Assembly (NCBI GenBank): GCA_038496445.1
Contig: JALMLS010000593.1
Span: 186,001 to 250,000 of the forward strand
Direction: 5' to 3'
Source of the DNA: Trichosphaerium sp. ATCC 40318
Lineage: Eukaryota; Discosea; Flabellinia; Trichosidae
DNA length: 64,000 nt
Shown piece by piece: positions 1 through 12,125 of this stretch. The notes under the pieces were generated by a model. That model had not been told where the DNA came from, did no database searches, and was given only the letters and a program-made list of their open reading frames with translations. Numbering within the stretch: position 1 is the first letter of the stretch; each line of letters opens with the position of its first letter. Made by a program: the position numbers and the translations under genes.

Positions 1-985
1 AGCTTCTAGATATTGCTCAATACGTTATTTGTGGTATGGCTCATATAATTTCAAATGGAAGCATACATAGGGACCTTGCTGCAAGAAACGTGCGTATTTT
101 TTTTTGAACTGCTTTTTTTTTGTTATTATTACCCTTTCTCGTACTTGTTGTTTATTTTTTTATAGGTTCTGGTACTTAGCTCTCAAGAGCAGGGTTTGTT
201 AAAGGTATATATGCTAACTTTTTTTTCTTTACAAAGCTTGGAGCAACAGCAAAAGGCTATATTGTCAAATTATGTGATTTTGGCTTAGCACGTGGCTTGA
301 ATGATGATAAATCTTATTATATGAGTCAAACCAACACAATGCCTATCAGGTGGTGTCCTCCTGAGGCTCTCGTCCATAAACGCTTCTCAGAAGGTACATA
401 ATTGCAATCCGGTATCTTAATTCATCGCGCTCACCTATTTTTATAGCAAGTGATGTTTATAGTTTCGCTATTTTTATGATTGAACTCTTCACTGCTGGAG
501 GTGACCCTTATCCTGGTTTACAGACCAAAGATGTTGCCACTATGATACTTGAAGGTGCGTTGCATGGTAATACGGTTGTGCACTTGTCTGATAAGGTTAT
601 CTGAAGGTGGGAGACCAAAATGTCCTAAAGACTGTCCGGAAGATGTGTTCGCTGTTATAACAAAATGTTGGGCTCAAGAGGCTTCTGATCGCCCTACATT
701 CTTAGAAGTTCATAACTTGTTTCAACCTCTATTGGTTAAGTATGGTACGTACAAAAAATAAACCAAAAGAGCGCTGTATAGTAACATGCTTCTAATGTTG
801 TTTTCTTTTTTTTAGGAGTTCAAGATATTTCTGGATTAAATATTGTCGATTCACTCTATTCAAATGAATCCTATGACAATGAAATGATCGATGATTGTGA
901 GATTCATTCTGATGAATGTTATAATTTGAGTGATTATAACACTCCCATGGATGTGGATGGAGCAAACCTGTACAATACTAAATAA
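1..985 (+). CDS. Tyrosine-protein kinase, 3' part (truncated at window edge)
   Basis: This is the C-terminal half of a tyrosine kinase domain, cut by the window start. The catalytic loop HRDLAARN is the tyrosine-kinase form, followed by CDFGLARG, the activation-segment motif MPIRWCPPEAL, SDVYSFAIFMIELF and CWAQEASDRPTF. Five introns are visible, near 90-173, 205-236, 394-446, 556-606 and 745-815, and most start GTG or GTAC. An acidic Asn/Tyr-rich tail of about 60 residues contains several Tyr in acidic settings that could be phospho-acceptors, and ends with TAA at 983-985. The catalytic Asp, Arg and DFG are intact, so the enzyme should be active. N-terminal domains lie outside the window, so receptor versus cytoplasmic type cannot be decided. 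Confidence 0.9.
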
Positions 986-1401
986 AATAATAGTAAATCA
1001 AAAAAATCTTTAAAAACTGTTCAAGAAAGTACTTCTGCTTCCAAATTGTCACGTGATAGTCTTAAAAACGAATTATAGTCTGTGGTTGTTGAAACACTGA
1101 TGCGAAGATAGTTTGTAAAATCTATCTCTATTGTTTGAACCAAGTACAAAACGGGACAATATGGTCTATTGTGGAAACAATGTCAAGAGATTACTGATGA
1201 CACGAAAGGCACCTTAACAATCAACGAGACCTCCCAGTTAACAACGAATAGCATGCTATCGAGAAACACCAAGACCAGTATTGACTGATCGAAGTGATAC
1301 ATTTTGTACAAAATTCGCTTTAAACACGTGCTGTGACGTTCTACATTTGACTTCGCGAGAGAAACACTATTACATAGCACTTTAAACTTAGTTCAGTTGA
1401 A
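986..1401. other. Intergenic region, putative promoter of the b5 reductase gene
   Basis: I see no convincing coding exon in these 416 bases; the one short minus-strand frame has no protein-like composition. Two E-box cores lie here: TCACGTGAT near 1049-1057 and CACGTG near 1325-1330. The second is about 75 bp upstream of the next start codon. Confidence 0.5.
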
Positions 1402-3083
1402 ATGAGCACCAATCGTGGTAAACCAGGCTCCAAGCCCTCAGTTAGAGTTATTTCGCGCATTGAAGTCGCTAAACACAACAAACCGGATGATTGCTGGATA
1501 ATTATACATGGTAAGGTTTTTGATGTAACAAAATACCTCCCAGAGCATCCAGGTGGCGGTGATATTGTTTTTAAAAGAGCAGGTAAATAATAATTACGCT
1601 ATTCCACCAGAAATACTCACTGAGCGCAGGGAGAGATGCTACAAGTGATTTTGACGCTATGTACCATTCTCCTAGAGCAACAGAGGTACTCAGAACTCTC
1701 TACGTTGGAGAAGTACAAGTACGCCTAACAATAACGCCTTTGATACCTCATTCACTGTTTTCAGGGATCTGCAGCAGCAACTACATTATCTCCATTCGGG
1801 AGAGGCATTAGCGGTATAAAAAGTGCGTCTGCTCCTTCAAACAAAGGTGGACCTTATGGTCTAGGCGTATACAAACCGGTACGTTCCAAATTGACGTTCA
1901 TAAACGAAACACAACTGTTTTATATTTGGCTCGTCTCACACTTGCGTAGAGAGGTGAGAGAAGTGGTCCATACGGTTTAGGTCCATACAAAGTAAGGCGT
2001 AATCATACTTCTCGATATTTCTTGCTGACACGTGATAGCCAAGTAAAAATAGCAGGAAAATCCAGTTCAAAGGAAAATCTAAGGGTACAAACTTAGGATA
2101 CTTGTTTGATGCTAATAATAGCTGTAGCCATGAGTAAGCTCGAGTTTATACCGTACAGAGTGCTCGCCATGCGACAGGTTAGTCCTGATACTAAAGTATA
2201 CCGGTTCGAAGTACCAGAACAAGGAACCGTTGTGATACCTCCAGGAAAGCACATTGTTGTTGGGTATGCAGAACAAAACATCATTGCCTTGATGCTATTG
2301 CTTTTGCTTACGTTTTTTAGGCTTAGAGAAGGTAAAACACTTGTGAAAAGAGAGTATACACCTATTACAAGTCAAACAGGGTACTTTGAACTGATGGTGA
2401 AGGTACACAAGATAAAAACAAAGCGATTTAATAACTTGTGATTGTAGAAATACGAAAACGGACCAATGTCAACACATATTCATTCTCTCCTCCCAGGAGA
2501 TATGCTACTTATACGTGGACCATCAGGGCGATATACATACAAGCCTCAAAAGCAGAAAAAACTACTTATGTTCGCTGCAGGCACTGTACGATATTTCTCT
2601 CTGTTTAAACATTGGAGCTCAATGTAATGATTTAGGGTATTGCACCAATGTATCAAATAATCAAAGAAATAGCAAAGAAGGATAATACAGATGATACAGA
2701 TACTATTTTGATTTACGCCAGTAAAACAAAGGAAGATATCTTATTGAAGAAAGATCTAGATGCAATGTCAATGTATATGTCACGTGAGAGTAAAGCGACA
2801 CTAAAAATACACTACTTGTTGAGCAGGGTACGTTTGTTTGTCCTCTATCTTATGAATGTTTGCACACAATTTTACGGGTGTTCATTGGTTTGTTAAGGAG
2901 AAGGAGGATTGGCCATTGAAAGGCCGAATCACGTGTGATCTTGTTAAGAAACTAGTTCCTTTAGATGATTTACAATCTTGTACAACATTTTCTCTTATTT
3001 GTGGTACTGATGGCTTTTGTGAATCCGCTATAAATATTTTAAAAGAACTCGAGTATGATGATACAAGATATTTCAAGTTCTAA
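1402..3083 (+). CDS. Cytochrome b5 / NADH-cytochrome b5 reductase fusion protein
   Basis: A soluble-looking flavohaem oxidoreductase of about 400 residues, assembled from about ten short exons. The N-terminal cytochrome b5 domain carries the haem-binding HPGGG motif after DVTKYLPE. A Gly/Ser/Tyr-rich linker holds two GPYGLG repeats. The ferredoxin-reductase module follows: FAD-binding [18 protein letters not shown], the pyridine-nucleotide motif [12 protein letters not shown], and the C-terminal CGTDGF. The order b5 then reductase recalls CYB5R4 (Ncb5or), but I see no CS domain between them. No membrane anchor is evident. It should pass electrons from NAD(P)H through FAD to its own haem. The start is the first ATG of the b5 exon. 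Introns mostly begin GTAC or GTAA. Confidence 0.88.
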
Positions 3084-3280
3084 CTTGTGAAAATGAATAC
3101 AACCCTCTGTAATATTACAATGAACCTGTCAATAAATCTGAGCTTTATTAAGTCCTTTATAAATATACACGCAAGGAGTACTTGGTTAGACAAATGGGTG
3201 TAAGGCGCTGGAGCTAGTTTTTAGAAAGAGTATTTTTATTCTATGTTATGTACAATATTAACAAGTTAACAGCTAGTCCG

Positions 3281-4737
3281 TCAGAGATAAGTAGGACTTC
3301 GGACTTCCTCGCCATCGCCTTTAAATCTCTTGTGCCCAACACCTTCTACGACACAGTCGGCCTGATCAAGTTCGTCAGGACCACGCTTACGATTCTAGAT
3401 ACAAAATCAGCAACCAAGCCTTGAGCTATTAAGAACATACCTGTGTTGCAATTTCATCTCTGTTGATGTCATCATCAAGTAACTCTTGAGAAGGTCCACT
3501 GTCTTGAGATTGTGGTTCACCTTGATCTTTATCTTTCTGCTCTGAAGTGTCATTTTTCATTCCAAGAAACAACTCATGTGCTGAAAGCTCATAATTATTT
3601 TCATCTGCAAATGCATTGTAATCACCATTTAATTGAGTGTTGTCATCTTGATTATGTTGTTGAGAAACAATCATGTTATCCATCTGCTGAACATCTATCA
3701 ATCATTAGAGGTATCTACTAAATTGCATTAAATCTCTTGCCATTCGGTTTGTGCTGAGAGTCCTTGCTATCGTCTTTTGCAGGAGATGTAGTAATAGATG
3801 CGCTTCCTTTTACACTAGCACCAGAGGCATTATCAATCGATTCTAGCGAAAACTTAGTCTTTTACTTTGATCACAAATGACATCTGAGCAGTGTTACCTT
3901 CTTTCTTTAAGAGTTGTGATAAAGGAATATCAACTCCTCCTTTATTTTCAATAAGAGCATCCAGCCTCGTCTTTAGTATTGACTGTATTTTAGCAACAAG
4001 TAGTATAGAACTTGCTAAAGGTTGACAGTTTTCTGATGCAAGCTGTTGAGCAAATTGTTTATTCCTTTCACTATCTTGTGAAAGTTTATCCCTATCATAA
4101 CTTAAGTACAACTGTTATAACTCAAAAATACTCCATTGTTACCTGCAGTTTGACAGTTGGTTTAAAACATCATTGAACTTGGCTTCAAGCATATCCAAAC
4201 GTAAGGAGGTAGTTAAATACCCAAGAGTGGAACCATCTTAATGAACGTTATTAAAATGTTTGTAAAGTTGATAAAGCACATACCCAAAAGTGGTAATAGT
4301 ACATTCAAGGCGACATTCTTTGAGGCCTTAGCCTTGAGTGCACTCTCTTGTAGTACTTCTATAATCTTATGTTGGGTAATAATGTGAGAGATGATGACAT
4401 CGGCTTGACTTGCAAGTACACCAATACGCCAAAGGATTTCTGCCTCCTTATTGCAAAAGATTACTTCATGACAACACGAGAGTAGGTGGTAGTACATTAG
4501 GAATGCGCACGTGCTCGAATAGGTAATCAAGTGGTACGGTAAGTTGGTCTTTGAATGATATAATTGCATTTGTTGTGTTAACACTCCGTGATGAAGAAGA
4601 AGCACTTTCTTCAAAGTGACCTTTTGCAAAAAAACAATAAGTGTAAAAAGATATTGTAAGAATCAATGATTACTGTTTTCGAGTGGTAGTATAGAACCGC
4701 TTGTGTCAAATCTGTTATCAGCGGCACACGAGAACAT
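3281..4737 (-). CDS. Unrecognised helical protein with acidic C-terminal region
   Basis: The product is not recognised. Reading the minus strand from ATG at 4737, about seven exons join in frame. The order is a short Ser-rich N-terminus, a helical stretch with LFEHVRIPN and ILWRIGVLASQADVI, a second helical part with LEAKFNDVLNQL and QQLASENCQPLASSIL, a Ser/Thr-rich linker, and a Gln/Asn/Asp/Glu-rich tail ending in a basic-acidic mix with NRKRGPDELDQ. The tail composition would suit a nuclear protein. One junction near 3700 can only be closed with a GC-AG intron, and that is my least certain boundary. It is divergent from the methyltransferase, with 286 bp between start codons. Confidence 0.6.
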
Positions 4738-5023
4738 TAAAGTTGTTACCTGTATTGAAACTTAGTACATTATAGTTTGGTAGACAGTCAATAAGATATA
4801 ACGCGTGTGAGGCGCCTGTCAGACATGATATTTCGGTTTACGCATAATTACAACCGAAATACCATGTGCTTAACTGTACAGGTTTATAACTTGTTAAAAG
4901 GGTACCAGCTGCAATATCCGAACCAAACAAGTGCAAATACAGTTTTCTTAAGCAACTTGCTCTAAGTGCTGGTGCAGAAAGCTATAGAAGTGCAAAGAGG
5001 GTATGCTAACGTAGTGACATTCA

Positions 5024-6145
5024 ATGAGAGGCTCTGCTGTAGTAAGTAACTTACTGGCATCTTCTACAACAGTCCTTGCCTCAAGAGGCGTAAAAGAAGG
5101 ATCAAATGGCAGGGATCTATCTGTACGAATATTGAGTAGCGTGTTAAAAGTAGATAAAGATGAGTGTACTTCAAGGCAGTTTCTACGCAAGGAACTATCA
5201 ACCAAGGAAGTTACACAGTTTAATACGCATGTCAAAAGTTTTTCGGTTACATTAGCTTAAAATTACTGTAGTTTGGTGTCTCGTGCTACCACAGACGAAC
5301 CCATGGCGAAAATATGTGGATTTAAGAGCTTTTGGATGCACGATTTCTTAGTCCGTGACACTTTGATTCCGCGCCCAGAGACTGAGTTGGTTTGTACTAG
5401 TACAAAACTAGGTTATAAAATAAATATCAGTTGTAGATTGTTGAAGAGGCATTGCGCCTCACCGAGCAGAAAAAATCAGGATCTATTTTGGATATTGGTA
5501 CAGGCTCAGGATGTATTTTGTTATCCTTCCTGTCAGGTACCCTTTCCTCGTTACATATTGTACTTATTGTAAAGAGCGCGGTGCCAATTGGAGAGGCACA
5601 GGAGTGGATAAAGATAGTAAAGCTCTAGCAACTGCCAAAGAGAACGCCAGCAACCTAGGCTTGACAGAGCAGACTTCATTCGTAGTAAGGTACAACATCT
5701 ACCACTGCTACACCACTAATATTATATCAGCGACTGGACAGCAAGTCTTGAGAAAGGCTGTCAATTCGATATTGCCGTTAGCAATCCACCCTACGTGGTA
5801 GATGCGGAAGTAGATATTCTAGGAGCCTGGTCAAAGTACGTATAATGCTTCTTTTTATTGTTCTAACATAGCAAGATTTGAGCCTCGTGCTGCCTTCTCT
5901 GGTGGCACGGATGGTCTGAGCGCGTATAAAATACTGGCCACAGCGTTAAAGAGAGATGTAAAAGTACCCACAGTAATACTAGAAATTGGTATGAGCCAAG
6001 AGAATGATGTCATTGAAATATTTAGCAGTGAAGGTATAGATCTTTGCTACAAATTCTTTTTTTAAATTGTCGTAGGCTGGAAGCATGATTCATCACGACA
6101 AGATATTTCTGGTATAACGAGAACCCTTGTTTTTGTACAATAGCG
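5024..6145 (+). CDS. Class I release-factor glutamine N5-methyltransferase (HemK/PrmC family)
   Basis: It methylates the Gln of the GGQ motif in translation termination factors. Mitochondrial versus cytosolic action is not decided, because no clear presequence is seen. The N-terminal helical PrmC domain (VSNLLASSTTVLASRG) is followed by FWMHDFLVRDTLIPRPETE, the SAM-binding motif DIGTGSGC and the catalytic NPPYV motif, then FEPRAAFSGGTDGL and a C-terminal Trp/Ser-rich end. All family motifs are present in order. Six or so introns are short. The first junction, near 5236-5295, cannot be closed perfectly by simple GT-AG rules while keeping the RATTDEP segment that the family predicts, so the exact splice there is open. 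A minus-strand frame over the first exon is a shadow. Confidence 0.87.
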
Positions 6146-6335
6146 AACAAAGAAAACCAAAAAAAAAGAGTAAAAATGTCAGTCTTCATTTTGACACATT
6201 TTTTGCAATGTGTCAAGTTGACTCTTTTTTTGCTTCTTCTTCACCAACACATTGAAAAATTTAGTTTACTACAGCACTAATGCGTCGTCGATAGCTTTGG
6301 TACAATTTATACAATTTGTAGCGCTCTTTTAAGCG

Positions 6336-6923
6336 CTAGAGCGTTATGTACTCTGTTTTCTTTTTTGCTCTTCCAAATAACGCCCAAAATGTGTATTCAG
6401 TAACTCTGTACCAAAAGTAACCAAAACTGCGTTGATTCAAAGTTAGTTTAAAAAAAACAAGTTTAAACTCACCCCAGTAGCGCAATGCCAATACTTACGC
6501 CAATCAGTCCATAAGTGAGGGTTTTACCTAATGCCCGCTCTGTAGCATCGAATGCGATAATTTCAGGGGCTACTTTAAAGTAATAGTCCTTATATCCTTG
6601 TATATCCGTTGTTTCAGGCGTACCCCACACTTGAGGAGGTACCTTGACAGGTCAGAATAAAAACAAACGCTAAAATATTGCTAGCTTTCAAATTGCCACA
6701 AGTGTTAAGGATAACGCTCAAAGTAGCATTACTTACCGTTTTGTAGGTTTGTGCAGTTATAGGATCGAACCAATGCCTATGTACCATAAATTAGCATACA
6801 GACGTTCAATTACGCTTATGAACCATGCCTTCCTTGAGCTCTGTCTCTTCTCCAATAATAATAGACGTATGGATCCTCATACGTTTGGTATGGGTTCGGG
6901 TGCCTTTGGTACTCCTCTGTCAT
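6336..6923 (-). CDS. Small single-span membrane protein, probably mitochondrial inner membrane
   Basis: Four exons on the minus strand give a protein of about 125 residues. The aromatic N-terminus (NPYQTYEDPYVYYYWRRDR) contains no obvious presequence. A middle segment has HWFDPITAQTY and VWGTPETTD. One hydrophobic span (LTYGLIGVSIGIALLGFGYF) is followed by a basic tail, GRAKKKTEYITL. Size, single span and aromatic soluble arm resemble accessory subunits of respiratory complex I, but I cannot name the subunit. It is head to head with another such gene, with 74 bp between start codons. One exon junction near 6830 seems to need a GC-AG intron. Confidence 0.6.
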
Positions 6924-6997
6924 GGCTGGCAAACGTAAAATACAATAGTTGACTTTTTCGAAGTTTACCAAACAAATTGCCTCTACCTCAAAGCAAC
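6924..6997. promoter_or_regulatory. Shared promoter of two mitochondrial-type genes
   Basis: Only 74 bp separate the start codons of two divergent small membrane-protein genes with similar architecture. Both promoters must lie here or reach into the neighbouring gene, which suggests co-expression. I see no TATA box. Confidence 0.4.
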
Positions 6998-7691
6998 ATG
7001 CTTCTTCGCGGTGTGGTTGCCAGACAAACGTCTCACACAGCTGTAAAACCAACTACAACACGTAAAAAGGTCGCTAAGGTCCATACAAGCTCTGTATTGA
7101 AAGCGCGCATGCCAACAGATTCAGAATTACAAACAAGTAGTTTGAAGTTAATTGGACGACGGGGAGAATGGCTCGGTGAGGTATGCGCAAATCTAGGTAT
7201 AAATGATCCCTATAACGCATTTTTAGGTAATTGATTACTGTGATACCCACGATAGAGAAAAAAACGACGTTATGCAAACAATTAGGCTAGAAAGAAATAC
7301 TACAGGCTTGAATGGTCTGTGCTTACTTTTAGAGTGTCGATCTAACGAATAATAGCTCTAATCTGGTGTGGTGGACTATTTGGTGGTATAGCTTTGTTCA
7401 TCTACTGTTGGGATAAACTAGCTGAACAAGGGGTTCTCCCTGGCGAAAGAGGTCAAGATCGCGCTTGGGTACCGACTTACAAAAGCAAATAAGCGCGTAT
7501 TTAATTGTTTTGTTGTACAGGTAAAAAGGAAGGTTATTGGTCAATACACAGACTACAGACAAGCACAAATGGACGCTCCACGTATGGCTAATATTTATAT
7601 TGAACTAAACGCGTTACAGCAATTATTGATCTTTTCTTTAGACCCACGTTACATTCGTTATAAAGAGTTTGCACCAGAGTTACAAAACTAA
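6998..7691 (+). CDS. Small mitochondrial membrane protein with presequence-like N-terminus
   Basis: The N-terminus MLLRGVVARQTSH is rich in Arg, Ser and Thr and poor in acids, as in mitochondrial presequences. After a basic segment the exon ends at NDPYNAFLG. The next exon gives one hydrophobic span (IWCGGLFGGIALFIYCW), then LPGERGQDRAW. The last exon is soluble and ends PRYIRYKEFAPELQN, with TAA at 7689-7691. Two introns are used; the first is unusually long, near 7226-7360, and the second starts GTACCG. An accessory subunit of an inner-membrane respiratory complex is the best guess, but the family is not recognised. Confidence 0.6.
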
Positions 7692-7860
7692 GTCTAGATA
7701 CATTTACTCGTAGGCACGAGTAACGCTGAATAAAATTCTTTTATAAATGTCAAATGCATAAACATACGACGATATTCATCACAATTGTACAATAAAGTTA
7801 CACGCTTTGCAAAAAAAAAATCAAGACATAAGAGTGGTTGTGACACGTGATTTACACAAA

Positions 7861-9018
7861 CTACAATCTAGCATGTTGTAGATTTCTTGTATCCTTAAAA
7901 GCATACTTGTTATTGGCTACTTCAATTCTATGAAGAACTGAGCCACCAGCTTTCGAATCCTTATGTTTGTGGTCGCCAGGCATCGCTATAATGAGCTTAT
8001 TCTCAGAGGACCTTATTGTTGGTTCTATAGGGCTAAAAACGAATAAATACATAAAGGAAGAAAGTGACAAGTACGTCATTGTTCTGTTTTGTAGAACCTT
8101 TCTCAAGGCGTCTACTGTGGGTGTACTGCCCAACTCCATTAGAGTGAGCCTACAAAAAGAATTAGTGTCATTGGGGCTAAGCTTTGATCGTACCAAGTAG
8201 GTGGAGCAAGAGAGATTTCTCCTTTGGTCATATTGGTGATTGCTTCATCAGGGGTAAACCAATCAAATCGGTTAACTTCTTTATCTAACACGTGTATTAA
8301 CGTAAAGAGTAATCCATACATTCTAGCACGAACCATCTTGCTGTATAGATAATTTTCTTGAATGCTTGAGTATCACAACATAAAAGTAAGTGTCATAACT
8401 GACACATGTGTCAGTCATTTGTCAAATACACGTGTTCTCATACCGCCACCTCTCCTCTATTGGTGTAATCCAATGAGACCAAGGGAAAGACCACTTGTGT
8501 GTGGTTGTGTATTAAACTCTTTGCACAGCTCTGCAAAACTTTCAGGTTTTTTCTGTACTCTTGTTCTATGTATTTGTATATTAGAGCGTTGGTCACCGGA
8601 TGAGGGAAAGGTGTCACCTCCAGTCACTCGTTAAAGGGCAAGACACGGGTGGATCAGATATAAGAATATTTGTTTCCTCAAAAGCTTCTCTGATACCTGC
8701 AATGCGCGTAGAGAGCTAATTGATGCGTTATTTAGAGTGTGACATTCTAAAAATGTTACCTCAAAAGGTGAACATGCACTACCTTTGTCATCTTTCAAGC
8801 CAGCATAGTTAGGACCTGAATCCGCTTCCTCTACAATTCCACCGGGAAATACGTGCGCACCAGGCATGAACCTACTTTTTGCTGATCTTTTAACCTAAAT
8901 GCGCGTCACGAGGTTGCTGTGCTTGTTATCTAACCATTAACACCGAATATTTGGAGTTGGGTCTGGCACTTAAAGGTTTACAGACAATTATAGTTGAAGC
9001 TAACTTTGGAACTGACAT
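7861..9018 (-). CDS. Nudix hydrolase, NUDT19-like
   Basis: NUDT19-type enzymes hydrolyse CoA or acyl-CoA diphosphate bonds, in animals in peroxisomes. The first exon from ATG 9018 leads into VKRSAKSRFMPGAHVFPGG, the classic start of this family. The Nudix box is split by an insertion and an intron: GG at FPGG, then IREAFEETNIL. Later exons carry HWITPIEERWRY, LAPPTW and the C-terminal AMPGDH motif. Stop is at 7861-7863. One stretch near 8480-8570 does not splice cleanly: the FAELC segment and the HWITP segment are in different frames with no ideal site between them, so a missed micro-exon, an unusual site or a sequence error is possible. The C-terminus ends ARL with no canonical PTS1 tripeptide. 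Confidence 0.82.
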
Positions 9019-9129
9019 GTTTATGCTGAACAGACGTCCGTTTCAGTTGAAATATTCAACAAAAAAGTGTTTGACTTTTAGTTACATAGTACATGGTGTA
9101 AAAGCTGCTGAAGCAGTCATTCTGACCTT

Positions 9130-12125
9130 ATGTCTCGTCAATTAGCGATAGCGAAACGAATAAAGGACGCTATTGCCAGTGGTAAGCTAGATGAAACTAT
9201 TCAGCTCACTAGCGAAGGTACACGCGTTATGCTTTGTTTTAGGTGTTATTAACGTATTTATCAGATGGTGCAGTTACAGAAAAATTACGAGGCTTGAAAC
9301 TTTCATTGGACGCCGCAGAGAATATAATAGTGTTCCTGGAGTACCTTGCGCAATTTTTACAAACATTCGGGTTTGAGAAAATCAGGTACTGATCGCTATT
9401 CATCGTGACACTACACCACACGCATTTACTACTTCCAGACGTTTATAAAATGTACAGTTTTGTTTACATACTCGCTTAGAGTCTTTTATCCTGATCTACA
9501 GTCGCGATTGCAATCAAAAAACCGCCTAGTAATCAGTACGCGCTTTAATAGTTAAAGTAATCCTTATCAATCCATCAGAACGCCTTACGCCACTTATTAC
9601 GCGTATTGCAAGCGTAGACGAGGAGTTTCTCTCTCAGATATTCGGTATTTACTTTCAAACACCACTAAACGTAGTTGAACGTGATGCATTACTCGAAGTA
9701 GCGAGTGAATCACCCACAGTACGATTTTTTTTTTTGACACTTGACACATTGCGTAGTTTTACTCATTTTCTTGATAGGCTTTTTTTGCTAAAATTACAGC
9801 ATTCTTACAATCTACACAACATCGACTACAAACTCTCCAACTCCTTTCTGTGCTGGCTGAAACTATGGTATTGTATAGCTAAACATTGTAAGTCACTAAC
9901 ACCTTGATATAGCCTCAAACCATAGCCAAAATGGGAGACACAATAGCGCTTGAAACTTTGATAAATATGTTGTTGGTAACCTTGTAACTTTTGTTTTTTT
10001 TTTGGAAATAGAAAAGTAACCAAACCACTAAATCGTTGATATCTAGGCCGATGACGAACTAACAACAAGAGAAATAATATTCGGTGTATCAGTGTTATCA
10101 ATGTCATTAGCCTACCTAGCGCCTAAACTACCACAATTTTTACCGAGGTTGTGTTCTATTTTAAAGCGTATATGTAGTGCTCGTGACTCTGAAGATAAAC
10201 TACCTAAAGAGCTCTCAGTGTGCTTGAAATCTTACTTTACGATTCTATATAAGATGTTCCCGCATACCCTAGTAGGATATATTCGTCAGCGTCGCCAAAC
10301 TGTCAAGTTTGTTGAAGTCATAGAGGTAAGAAAAAATGAGTAGTATTTGTGGGCTTATTTGTTTTACAGCCTTTCTTCTCACAAGCGAAGTTTAACAATA
10401 AGTTGTTGGGTACGTTTACAGCTCCGATTATACGTTGCTAAATGGTTGTAGATCCAAAGGGCCTAGAAAAGGAGCTGTCACCTGCATTTTGGGAGAGCCA
10501 GGTGCGTAATTATACCAACGAAGGTTTCTGACAATGTCTAAGGAACCGAGAGATATTGCACTTGCAGAGCTTAATGATTTACTTCAAAATTCAAAGCCAT
10601 CTGGTGTAGTTATCCCTTCAGACCTGTCTACAGAAAAACAAGACGTAATAGAGCCAGTAGGAAGCTTAACAGAAGGTATTACAGATGTTTTTAGTGAGTA
10701 CTTTTCTTGTTTAATGGATTTTTTAGGGAGTATGTCAAGTGCTGATATTATACGTATTCAGGACGCCATAGATAAGAACTTATACTCAGATGCTCCTTCA
10801 TTAGTACGCACCCAATACATGTTGTGATATGTCACTTACCAACTGCCTCAGTTGCCATCCTTTATGGAATTTGAGCCATTGTCAGTACGTGCTTACTTTG
10901 GAGTTTTTAATGAATTTGTTTGTACTAAGTAATGTTTGTATAGAAGCAAATTTTATTACTACGTAATGCTCTACTATTTGAGCGATTTTTCAGATGTCAA
11001 TACATTCAAAAGTTTCAGCAAATGCAACAGACGAATACAGGGATACAAAAGCTCATACGTGCCCAAAAGGATTTGGTAAGAGATTTTTTTAAAACACCCA
11101 AAAACATCACACGTCTTTTGGTGCACGTGATAAAAAACGTGATGAGACATATAAAAAACCGCAGCTTTAAAGTCATGTTGTCTTAGGAATCGGAATTAGA
11201 CGCTCAAAGTAACCTGGAGGATGAACTACGAGAGCGTGTTAAGAAACAGCAACAAGAAAATAAGGCATTAAAAGAGCAATGCACTAAAGTATCCCAAGCT
11301 TTCACAACACGTACTCAGACACTTGGTCTATTAAATCAGAATCTACAAAGAACAGTAGATGAATTAAAATTCGTGGTTGCTGGCAAAGAGGCAAAGATAC
11401 AACAGCTAGAGAATACTGTAAATAGACATGCTTCAAAGTACGAAAAAAACGCCCCAAAACTGACTTAACTTCTTCGTACTTACGCCTATGTCAAGGATTT
11501 TTGTTCTTGACGCAAAACTACAACGTGCTAAATCCCTTGGTCCAAAATCAAAAGTTGCTCATCTTCACCAACTTGAATCCGATGTCATGTTGTGGTACCA
11601 ACATTTTTATTTTTACTTGATTTTTTTGTACTGATACGTGTTGTACTAGGGAGATGCATCAAGCTGAGTTAAAGAAACAAGAACGTGTAAAACGTGCTCT
11701 TCAGCATAAGGTTAAGGTGCAACAACACCGTATAGATCGCTTAACTGAGACATTGGAAAAGAACGATAAACACAATTTGTACGCATAATTGTCCAATGCA
11801 CTTCCTTTCTTGGAATATTCTTAAATAAGTTGTTAGGAGTTTTCAAAGTCGGTTACAGGAGTGGAAAGATTCTATTGATAACATGAAACAAGAAAAGAAT
11901 GATCTACTAGCAAAGATGACTGAGCAAAAGCGTCTTTTTGAGATTGAAAAGAAAATATCACTTGAAAAGATAAAAGCTCTAGAAAGTAAGTACAAGACAT
12001 TAAAACAGATACACTTGGCGATGTGTAAACGTGTTGTGGATGTTTCTAGTGCTCTTGAAGCACTAACAGCTCAGTTCGACCAACTTTCAGGCGAGAAAGG
12101 CAGTGGAAAGCAAGGTTCAGCCTAA
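9130..12125 (+). CDS. Hamartin (TSC1)-like protein
   Basis: The first exon starts MSRQLAIAKRIKD. The N-terminal half is all-helical, with LEYLAQFLQTFGFEKI, LAYLAPKLPQFLPRL and then SYFTILYKMFPHTLVGYIRQ. The last segment matches the hamartin core, where the family has a Tyr-Gly-hydrophobic-Tyr-Pro-Cys-Asn-Phe run followed by FLR. It is followed by VEVIEPFFSQAKF and a DPKGLEKEL segment, in the place of the family DPRRW element. The C-terminal half is a long coiled coil (LRERVKKQQQENKALKEQ, KKQERVKRALQHKVKVQQ). In known systems TSC1 stabilises TSC2 and restrains Rheb/TORC1. I see no TSC2 here. Some junctions between 9380 and 9560 are unresolved. Other large coiled-coil proteins remain possible. 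Confidence 0.6.

Noticed and set aside
4948-5235. A 95-codon minus-strand frame that looks protein-like
   Set aside because: The plus strand over the same bases encodes the N-terminal helical domain of the HemK/PrmC methyltransferase, which fits the downstream exons, so the minus frame is a shadow.
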